Source: Hormiphora californensis (taxonomy: Eukaryota; Ctenophora; Tentaculata; Cydippida; Pleurobrachiidae). From it: a DNA stretch of 64,000 bases. The stretch is taken from contig CM035357.1 in the NCBI GenBank assembly GCA_020137815.1, positions 248,001 to 312,000 of the forward strand, in the 5' to 3' direction. The stretch's first letter is position 1; each line of letters starts with the position of its first letter. Of this stretch, positions 37,301 through 49,300 are shown piece after piece. The position numbers and the translations under genes were made by a program. The notes under the pieces were generated by a model that searched no databases, had not been told where the DNA came from, and was given only the letters and a program-made list of their open reading frames with translations.

Positions 37301-40300
37301 AGGTACCCAATAACTTGAATTGTGGGGTAACCATGGTAACAACAGGGGAGGGTTACCATGGTTACCATGACTCACTCATAACTTTGTTTTGACCAATCAT
37401 TATCTGAAAGTATTGCATGAGATAACCAATAACTTGAATTGTGGGGTAACCATGGTAACACCAGGGGAGGGTTACCATGGTTACCATGACTCACTCATAA
37501 CTTTGTTTTGGCCAATCATTATCTGAAAGTATTGCATGAGGTAACCAATAACTTGAATTGTGGGGTAACCATGGTAACAACAGGGGAGGGTTACCATGGT
37601 TACCATGACTCACTCATAACTTTGTTTTGACCAATCATTATCTGAAAGTATTGCATGAGATACCCAATAACTTGAATTGTGGGGTACATGTAGTTGACAG
37701 CTTGGAATAAGTTGATGAACAGACAACCTGAGAAACGATAAAATCAATATGATACTAATTAAAATCAATATGATACTAATTAAAATCAATATGATACTAA
37801 TTAAAATCAATATGATACTAATTAAAATCAAAACGATACTAATTAAAATCAATATGATACTAATTAGTTAATGGTTGATATCATATTGGATTACAGATAT
37901 CCGGTTTTTAAATATATTAGATTATAATGTATAATGCCTATTATACTTACACCATCCTATCCCAGAGAAACAAGGGTGAACTTTCTTCCACACCGATATT
38001 GGACCTGATCTGTAGGGTGGAGGGTTAACAGACGTGTTACCATGGTTACCATCCCCCCTGTTGTTATCATGGTTACCATGGTTACAACCCCCTCCCCTGT
38101 TGTTACCATGGTTACAACCCCCTCCCCTGCTGTTACCATGGTTACAACCCCCTCCCCTGTTGTTACCATGCAGGTTACCACTCCCATATTTACCTGAACA
38201 CCTGACCAAGGTCAATCTCAAGGATGAAGGCAGGGAGGGAAATAAGGGAATGCACTATAAAGCACTGGATCACAAAAATATCTGAAATGTTTTCAAGAAA
38301 TCAGACTCGGTTAATTCAGAAATTTTATCGATCCCAACTCCTAGCTTCAACATTATAATGTGTTAACAGCACGGCGTGTTACCATGGTAACAGCATTTAT
38401 AATGTGTTAACAGCACGGCGTGTTACCATGGTAACTGATGGTATTTCAACTCACATTTCCCAAAAGCGTAGTACTTGTACGCGAATCGTGTGATGATACC
38501 GACCCCAATGGCGGCCCCTGCCTGGGCGATCACATACGCCTGTGGAATGGCCCACTCTCCTCGGTTATCTGTTGGGTATATGATACCAAGTGGGTACTTC
38601 CTTCTGTGTTTGTATATCCTCCACTTCTCTCTTGTTTGTGCGTTGTATGTGAGGGATGTCCACACTGGCCACAAGGCACAAAATATCAGCAGCGCCCACT
38701 GCATGAAGAGCATGAACCCAGGCCACTGGGTCCTGGAACGGAAATCCTGGAGGAGGTGAGTGTAGGAAACATGGTTGTTCAAGCAGAGTGACAAGGTGTT
38801 TGGACAAAACAAGGTAACGGCACTATAAGGATTGAGCTTCCATGATATATGGCAGAATGATTCAATGTGGAATGTGTGATATAATTGAACATGTGATGTT
38901 ATAATGGGTGTCGGGTGATATAATTGATTCCACTTACAACGGAATCATAACAATCCACTAGTTTAGGATATCCATAATCAACAGCAACATCTGTCTCGTT
39001 AGTCCGTGCCAAGATACTCCTGGGAGGGGGGAGGGGGGTTATAGTGATACTCATGGATAGTGGTGTTGCTACTATCGTGTCAATACACACTATAGCTGGC
39101 AAGGGGACTCCTGAGAGGGGGAGGGAGAAGGGGATATGTTACAGAGAAGGAGATACTCCTGAGAGGGGGAGGGAGATATGTTACAGAGAAAGAGGGTAGG
39201 GTAAATATGTGAGGTCGATCTCAGTCAATCTGTTTCAATCTCGCACATGTAACCAACCCCTGAAACAGGAAGGTAGATATGTACATGTTAATTGTTAATT
39301 ACCTATTGAATTGAAGGTATAGTTCGCTAACAAATGTTGCAAAGAGTCCCGGCGAGAGGATCCAAGAGAAGTACTGCTGCCACAGAACTGGAATCTGGTA
39401 CCCACATTTCATCCACACATCATCGTTAAATCTGGGGACGGGAGGATCACGTGATAAGGTGCGTTAGTTGTAACGCGTGTGTGGGGGAGGATGTATGACG
39501 CGATGGTGTTGTTGAGTTGTAACGCGTGATTATGTGTGAGGGAGGATGTATCACGCGATGGTGCGTGAGTTGTAACGCGTGTGTGGGGGAGGATGTTTCA
39601 CGCGATTTTAATACCTGTATATACTGTAAATCCATGCTATTGCAAACACTTCTCCGCACGCAATAAACATCGAGGGAATGGGGTATATGATCTGATCCAG
39701 CATCTCAAACAGATAGGCACCATTCTGGAGTCCAAATAGTAGCCCCACTATACAAGATAGCACTGAGTACGCAACTGAAGGGTGACACGTAGTTAATAAA
39801 GTAGAACCCAGTTATTATGTATTGTACTAATCACTTCCTGGGTAATTATAAACTCACTGGTGATTACCATGGTAACCATTCTAAACTCACTGGTGATTAC
39901 CATGGTCACCATTCTAAACTCACTGGTGATTACCATGGTAACCATTCTAAACTCACTGGTGATTACCATGGTCACCATTCTAAACTCACTGGTGATTACC
40001 ATGGTAACCATTCTAAACTCACTGGTGATTACCATGGTAACCATTCTAAACTCACTGGTGATTACCATGGTAACCATTCTAAACCCACTGGTGATTACTA
40101 TGGTAACCATTCTAAACTCACTGGTGATTACCATGGTAACCATTCTAAACTCACTTGACAGAGTGTATCGTTTGTAAGGAATCTCAAACGGTATGACATC
40201 ATTAGGGAATTCAATGTCCATCAGGGTTGTCAAGACAACCTCGCCAATAGCAAGGGCCGTTACCATGGTGAGGGTTAACAGAGTCATGAAGTAGATGGCA

Positions 40301-43300
40301 ACCTCAATCTAAATTGGGGGAAGGTTTGAATCAGATTTAAACACTCTTTTATTCTAACGAACAACAATACTCTCTTTCCCTCTGTCTTCCTCTGTCTCTA
40401 AGTAGTAACTCTCTATCCCTCTGTCTTTCTCTGTCCCTCTAAGTATACTAACGGCAGCGAATGTGTCCCCTGATTCCTCCTGTTCAAGATTCTGCAGCAC
40501 CGTCGGAATGATGACAAACACCAGACTGAAATCCGTAGGAAGCTGAAAAAGGTTAACACAAGTCAAAATGGAAATCCTGGAAAAACATTGGCATACGCTA
40601 CAGGCCCCTATCATACGGGGCCGGGGTGAACGCATGAGTTGCAGTGTATTCGAATGAAAAGTATTTCCCTATTTTAAATTTTTTGAGGTGATTTCTTGTT
40701 TTTATTCTTGTTGGTGATTTTGTTTTCCCCTTACCTCATCCAGGTTGCTGAGATCTGACACAGTGTAGTAACTGGCCACGGGAATTAGTAGAAGGGTCGT
40801 AACCAGAGGGGCCAACATACCTGCAGGATAAACCATCGATAATTGTGCATTTAAACATTGTGTAACTATGTTGTGTGAAAATATGAAGCTCTAGCTGCTA
40901 CTTTAGGGATATCAGCTGAATGCATGTAACCATGGCCTGGTAGCCATGGTAAACATGTTGAATTTAACTAACCCCACACGGAGATGAGGATCCCATCTGC
41001 TACAAGGTTGTATTGTGGGTTAGCGTATCCACTGTATGTTGAGAACACCCCCAACCCACACAGTGAGACCCGGAACGCCTGGGTTGCTGCATTCATCCAG
41101 GTTGAGGGTTTAACTAACGCATCCCACTATAATATGGAAGTAGTAGGTGTTATAAGGCGGGGTGGGGGCTGGGTTCAATTCGATATTATCCTGTATCTGG
41201 GGCGGTCAACTATTTAAATTCTCATATCACGCACTATAATATTTCTTGAATTGCTCATGAATTGTCCGGAGCACGGACATAGTGTCAAGCGACTCAAAAT
41301 ATTTCTTACATCAAGGGAGAAGATATCAAGTAGAGAAGCTACTGGTTCATCCACGTTCTTCACATTCAGCTTCCAAGTAGCCAGGGCCTTGGCAAAGATT
41401 GCCAGGAACACTACCAGAGGGATGACCAGGGAAACATAGGGGAACTGATGAGTGGGGGATGGGAGGTTAGAGGGAGACATAGGGGAACTAGGGGGATGGG
41501 AAGTAAGTCGAATGATGGGACACGGTGCACCAGAAGGATCGTCAACCCAAAGTTGAGCCCGCAAAACAAACTTTTGTTGGGGGTGACCCAGGAGGCCTTC
41601 CTGAACATCCCCACGGTGAGAAAAGTATATGTTATCGGGGAAAATTTTTGTCAAAATCGAAAAAACTGGTTTTTGGTCCAAATTTGTGCATAACTTACTT
41701 GACTGCCGTTTGATGAAATATCTGATTGACATAAAATAAGTATACAAGACCTATTTTTGCACGAGGAATCGATTGCCGGTGGAGAGAAATCTCTAAAATG
41801 ACCGGAAAATTGTCAAATATGGGAATTTTGTCATTTTTTTGAGGTTTTTGGCCCTTTAACCATTGAAAATGTTGAGATAGGAAGTTGGCAATAGCGCCAA
41901 TCGTTAAAATGGTCATTTTTCTACGGGATCCCAAAATTTCATGTATATCCGATTCATGGTTAGATTTTGGCAAACTATTGAGATGTGCTTACTGAAAAAA
42001 GGATAACTTGATTTTCTCGTTTTTTGCGATTTTTTAACTTTTGAAAGAATTCTGATTGAAATGGCCAATCAGGGCCATGCTAAAGTTGTTTATGGGACAA
42101 TTTTCGACCAAAATCCAAGATTTCATGCAAATCCAATGACAGATCATTGATTTGTAGAAAGTTGAAATAGGCAAAAAAGGCCAATTTTTACCATGAAAAC
42201 AAAAATACACATTTTTTTCTTGTCAATTTCCATCAACAACTGGTACCCTACCTATTTTTGCACGTAGAATCGATTGCCGGTGGAGTGGATCCTCTTAAAT
42301 GATTGGAAAAGCGGTCAAAATGCCATTTTATGGAGGTCCAAAAACTTCCAAAAAATGACATTTCGACCCCTTTCCAATCATTTAAGAGGATCCACTACAC
42401 CGGCAATCGATTCTACGTGCAAAAAATAGGTAGGGTACCAGTTGTTGATGGAAATTGACAAGAAAAAAATGTGTATTTTTGTTTTCATGGTAAAAATTGG
42501 CCTTTTTTGCCTATTTCAACTTTCTACAAATCAATGATCTGTCATTGGATTTGCATGAAATCTTGGATTTTGGTCGAAAATTGTCCCATAAACAACTTTA
42601 GCATGGCCCTGATTGGCCATTTCAATCAGAATTCTTTCAAAAGTTAAAAAATCGCAAAAAACGAGAAAATCAAGTTATCCTTTTTTCAGTAAGCACATCT
42701 CAATAGTTTGCCAAAATCTAACCATGAATCGGATATACATGAAATTTTAGGGATCCCGTAGAAAAATGACCATTTTAACGATTGGCGCTATTGCCAACTT
42801 CCTATCTCAACATTTTCAATGGTTAAAGGGCCAAAAACCTCAAAAAAATGACAAAATTCCCATATTTGACAATTTTCCGGTCATTTTAGAGATTTCTCTC
42901 CACCGGCAATCGATTCCTCGTGCAAAAATAGGTCTTGTATACTTATTTTATGTCAATCAGATATTTCATCAAACGGCAGTCAAGTAAGTTATGCACAAAT
43001 TTGGACCAAAAACCAGTTTTTTCGATTTTGACAAAAATTTTCCCCGATAACATATACTTTTCTCACCGTGGGGATGTTCAGGAAGGCCTCCTGGGTCACC
43101 CCCAACAAAAGTTTGTTTTGTGGGCTCAACTTTGGGTTGACGATCCTTCTGGTGCACCGTGGGGAAGTAGTTACGATCGAATGGTCATGTAAAATGGCCA
43201 TGTGCTGACCATTTTCTCTGTTTAAAGAGTAACCTTACTCAGACTTGATTAGAACTAAAGACCATATTATTGCAAACAGTACATACCTTTCCTTTGACCC

Positions 43301-46300
43301 ACAATCCACTGCACATGAAGGCACAAATCAGCACCCAGGCCAACACAATCACGATGAACGGAAAGAACTTCTCAAAATCAGTGTACCAAGCAAGATCTCC
43401 GATACTCAGGGGAGAGTCAGAGAGGTGAAGAAACTCGTAGTACCAGTGAAACAGAGCACCTGAGGTCTGAAACAGGAAACACGTGTTTAGGGGGTTTGGT
43501 TCCAGTACAGGAAACAGGGGGAGGGAGTTTAGAATTGTGTGGATCATACCGTTAGAGTGCTCTGTGATGGTAGATCAAGTTTAGGGGGGTTTGTTCTACG
43601 GGACTAGATTTGATTTTCACATGGTAAAGAAGATCAAAATTACTGTAGTTTGTTAACTGGTTCTACATCAGATCGCTGCACCGGATCAGAGTAGGTTGAT
43701 TAACATTAGACCTACCTCACAACACACAAGATTTTTCCCAGTCCAACCCTTGGATGCGCAGGTTCCAGCTCCAGGGTAGGATCCATTGGGTGCTATAGCT
43801 GTCCAGATACCCTTAATACTGTAGTACAGGGTCCACGCAGTAGTTGTGTTAAAGTAGATGTTGTAGATGATCGTCACAAACAGGATAGCTGTAAGAGGGT
43901 GGGTGTGTGAGTCAGTGGAGATAGAGATATGGGTGGATGTGTGAGTCAGTGGAGATAGAGATATGGGTGGATGTGTGAGTCAGATAGAGATAGAGATAGG
44001 GTAGCTGAGGTATAATCGAGTATCGGAGTTTTGTTAAAATTATAAACCGTGGGATAAAGATATATGGAAAATATGGATCAGAATCCCGAACTTGATTTTA
44101 AAACCATGTTCATATAATAAAGCTCACTAAAGTTTCAATCTGAGCTAATACACATGATAAAGCTCACTAAAGTTTCAATCTGAGCTAATACACTAAGTAC
44201 TGATGTTGAGCTAATACACTCACATTTCCCTTTTCTCCTTACTGTATAACGGTAATACGACTACAAGCAGCACTGTAATACACTCACATTTGCCGAGACC
44301 CGAGAAGAATTTGTGAATTCTCTCCATGGTAACGATGACGCCCCTCCTGAATACTTGACCAATCAACATCTCCATAATTAGCGTGGGAAGGGAGAACATC
44401 ATGTAGAAAATAAAGTAGGGAATCAGAAATACACCTGAAAATAAAGTAGGGAATCAGAAATACACCTGAAAATAAAGTAGGGAATCAGAAATACACCTGA
44501 AAATAAAGTAGGGAATCAGAAATACACCTGAAAATAAAGTAGGGAATCAGAAACACACCTGAAAATAAAGTAGGGAATCAGAAATACACCTGAAAATAAA
44601 GTAGGGAATCAGAAATACACCTGAAAATAAAGTAGGGAATCAGAAACACACCTGAAAATAAAGTAGGGAATCAGAAATACACCTGAAAATAAAGTAGGGA
44701 ATCAGAAATACACCTGAAAATAAAGTAGGGAATCAGAAACACACCTGAAAATAAAGTAGGGAATCAGAAATACACCTGAAAATAAAGTAGGGAATCAGAA
44801 ATACACCTGAAAATAAAGTAGGGAATCAGAAACACACCTGAAAATAAAGTAGGGAATCAGAAATACACCTGAAAATAAAGTAGGGAATCAGAAATACACC
44901 TGAAAATAAAGTAGGGAATCAGAAACACACCTGAAAATAAAGTAGGGAATCAGAAACACACCTGAAAATAAAGTAGGGAATCAGAAATACACCTGAAAAT
45001 AAAGTAGGGAATCAGAAATACACCTGAAAATAAAGTAGGGAATCAGAAACACACCTGAAAATAAAGTAGGGAATCAGAAATACACCTGAAAATAAAGTAG
45101 GGAATCAGAAACACACCTGAAAATAAAGTAGGGAATCAGAAACACACCTGAAAATAAAGTAGGGAATCAGAAATACACCTGAAAATAAAGTAGGGAATCA
45201 GAAATACACCTGAAAATAAAGTAGGGAATCAGAAATACACCTGAAAATAAAGTAGGGAATCAGAAATACACCTGAAAATAAAGTAGGGAATCAGAAACAC
45301 ACCTGAAAATAAAGTAGGGAATCAGAAATACACCTGAAAATAAAGTAGGGAATCAGAAATACACCTGAAAATAAAGTAGGGAATCAGAAACACACCTGAA
45401 AATAAAGTAGGGAATCAGAAACACACCTGAAAATAAAGTAGGGAATCAGAAACACACCTGAAAATAAAGTAGGGAATCAGAAATACACCTGAAAATAAAG
45501 TAGGGAATCAGAAACACACCTGAAAATAAAGTAGGGAATCAGAAATACACCTGAAAATAAAGTAGGGAATCAGAAATACACCTGAAAATAAAGTAGGGAA
45601 TCAGAAACACACCTGAAAATAAAGTAGGGAATCAGAAACACACCTGAAAATAAAGTAGGGAATCAGAAATACACCTGAAAATAAAGTAGGGAATCAGAAA
45701 CACACCTGAAAATAAAGTAGGGAATCAGAAACACACCTGAAAATAAAGTAGGGAATCAGAAACACACCTGAAAATAAAGTAGGGAATCAGAAACACACCT
45801 GAAAATAAAGTAGGGAATCAGAAATACACCTGAAAATAAAGTAGGGAATCAGAAATACACCTGAAAATAAAGTAGGGAATCAGAAACACACCTGAAAATA
45901 AAGTAGGGAATCAGAAACACACCTGAAAATAAAGTAGGGAATCAGAAATACACCTGAAAATAAAGTAGGGAATCAGAAACACACCTGAAAATAAAGTAGG
46001 GAATCAGAAATACACCTGAAAATAAAGTAGGGAATCAGAAACACACCTGAAAATAAAGTAGGGAATCAGAAATACACCTGAAAATAAAGTAGGGAATCAG
46101 AAATACACCTGAAAATAAAGTAGGGAATCAGAAATACACCTGAAAATAAAGTAGGGAATCAGAAACACACCTGAAAATAAAGTAGGGAATCAGAAATACA
46201 CCTGAAAATAAAGTAGGGAATCAGAAATACACCTGAAAATAAAGTAGGGAATCAGAAATACACCTGAAAATAAAGTAGGGAATCAGAAATACACCTGAAA

Positions 46301-49300
46301 ATAAAGTAGGGAATCAGAAACACACCTGAAAATAAAGTAGGGAATCAGAAACACACCTGAAAATAAAGTAGGGAATCAGAAATACACCTGAAAATAAAGT
46401 AGGGAATCAGAAACACACCTGAAAATAAAGTAGGGAATCAGAAATACACCTGAAAATAAAGTAGGGAATCAGAAATACACCTGAAAATAAAGTAGGGAAT
46501 CAGAAACACACCTGAAAATAAAGTAGGGAATCAGAAATACACCTGAAAATAAAGTAGGGAATCAGAAATACACCTGAAAATAAAGTAGGGAATCAGAAAT
46601 ACACCTGAAAATAAAGTAGGGAATCAGAAATACACCTGAAAATAAAGTAGGGAATCAGAAACTACACCTGAAAATAAAGTAGGGAATCAGAAATACACCT
46701 GAAAATAAAGTAGGGAATCAGAAATACACCTGAAAATAAAGTAGGGAATCAGAAATACACCTGAAAATAAAGTAGGGAATCAGAAACACACCTGAAAATA
46801 AAGTAGGGAATCAGAAATACACCTGAAAATAAAGTAGGGAATCAGAAATACACCTGAAAATAAAGTAGGGAATCAGAAATACACCTGAAAATAAAGTAGG
46901 GAATCAGAAATACACCTGAAAATAAAGTAGGGAATCAGAAATACACCTGAAAATAAAGTAGGGAATCAGAAATACACCTGAAAATAAAGTAGGGAATCAG
47001 AAATACACCTGAAAATAAAGTAGGGAATCAGAAATACACCTGAAAATAAAGTAGGGAATCAGAAATACACCTGAAAATAAAGTAGGGAATCAGAAATACA
47101 CCTGAAAATAAAGTAGGGAATCAGAAATACACCTGAAAATAAAGTAGGGAATCAGAAATACACCTGAAAATAAAGTAGGGAATCAGAAATACACCTGAAA
47201 ATAAAGTAGGGAATCAGAAATACACCTGAAAATAAAGTAGGGAATCAGAAATACACCTGAAAATAAAGTAGGGAATCAGAAATACACCTGAAAATAAAGT
47301 AGGGAATCAGAAATACACCTGAAAATAAAGTAGGGAATCAGAAATACACCTGAAAATAAAGTAGGGAATCAGAAACACACCTGAAAATAAAGTAGGGAAT
47401 CAGAAATACACCTGAAAATAAAGTAGGGAATCAGAAACACACCTGAAAATAAAGTAGGGAATCAGAAACACACCTGAAAATAAAGTAGGGAATCAGAAAT
47501 ACACCTGAAAATAAAGTAGGGAATCAGAAACACACCTGAAAATAAAGTAGGGAATCAGAAATACACCTGAAAATAAAGTAGGGAATCAGAAACACACCTG
47601 AAAATAAAGTAGGGAATCAGAAATACACCTGAAAATAAAGTAGGGAATCAGAAATACACCTGAAAATAAGTAGGGAATCAGAAATACACCTGAAAATAAA
47701 GTAGGGAATCAGAAACACACCTGAAAATAAAGTAGGGAATCAGAAACACACCTGAAAATAAAGTAGGGAATCAGAAATACAAACCTGAAAATAAAGTAGG
47801 GAATCAGAAACTACACCTGAAAATAAAGTAGGGAATCAGAAATACACCTGAAAATAAAGTAGGGAATCAGAAACACACCTGAAAATAAAGTAGGGAATCA
47901 GAAATACACCTGAAAATAAAGTAGGGAATCAGAAATACACCTGAAAATAAAGTAGGGAATCAGAAATACACCTGAAAATAAAGTAGGGAATCAGAAACAC
48001 ACCTGAAAATAAAGTAGGGAATCAGAAACACACCTGAAAATAAAGTAGGGAATCAGAAATACACCTGAAAATAAAGTAGGGAATCAGAAACACACCTGAA
48101 AATAAAGTAGGGAATCAGAAATACACCTGAAAATAAAGTAGGGAATCAGAAACACACCTGAAAATAAAGTAGGGAATCAGAAACACACCTGAAAATAAAG
48201 TAGGGAATCAGAAATACACCTGAAAATAAAGTAGGGAATCAGAAACACACCTGAAAATAAAGTAGGGAATCAGAAATACACCTGAAAATAAAGTAGGGAA
48301 TCAGAAACACACCTGAAAATAAAGTAGGGAATCAGAAATACACCTGAAAATAAAGTAGGGAATCAGAAATACACCTGAAAATAAAGTAGGGAATCAGAAA
48401 TACACCTGAAAATAAAGTAGGGAATCAGAAACACACCTGAAAATAAAGTAGGGAATCAGAAACACACCTGAAAATAAAGTAGGGAATCAGAAATACACCT
48501 GAAAATAAAGTAGGGAATCAGAAATACACCTGAAAATAAAGTAGGGAATCAGAAATACACCTGAAAATAAAGTAGGGAATCAGAAACACACCTGAAAATA
48601 AAGTAGGGAATCAGAAACACACCTGAAAATAAAGTAGGGAATCAGAAATACACCTGAAAATAAAGTAGGGAATCAGAAATACACCTGAAAATAAAGTAGG
48701 GAATCAGAAACACACCTGAAAATAAAGTAGGGAATCAGAAACACACCTGAGAATAAAGTAGGGAATCAGAAATACACCTGAAAATAAAGTAGGGAATCAG
48801 AAATACACCTGAAAATAAAATAGGGAATCATAAATACACCTGAAAATAAAGTAGGGAATCAGAAATACGCCTGAAAATATAAAGTAGGGAATCAGAAATA
48901 CACCTGAAAATAAAGTAGGGAATCAGAAATACACCTGAAAATAAAGTAGGGAATCAGAAATACACCTGAAAATAAAGTAGGGAATCAGAAATACACCTGA
49001 AAATAAAGTAGGGAATCAGAAATACACCTGAAAATAAAGTAGGGAATCAGAAACACACCTGAAAATAAAGTAGGGAATCAGAAACACACCTGAAAATAAA
49101 GTAGGGAATCAGAAATACACCTGAAAATAAAGTAGGGAATCAGAAACACACGTGAAAATAAAGTAGGGAATCAGAAATACACCTGAAAATAAAGTAGGGA
49201 ATCAGAAACACACCTGAAAATAACGGAATCAGAAATACACCTGAAAATAAAGTAGGGAATCAGAAACACACCTGAAAATAAAGTAGGGAATCAGAAACAC

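Noticed and set aside
37945-38281. Two separate SLC6 genes split between 38455 and 38009
   Set aside because: A TM2 exon at 38281-38194 with matching phases closes the gap, and TM12 and TM1 share one exon, so one gene is the better model.
41214-43192. ORFs across the ends of foldback 3 that continue SLC6 sequence
   Set aside because: Only 41310-41444 has splice sites and SLC6 homology. The rest is palindrome sequence read through by chance.
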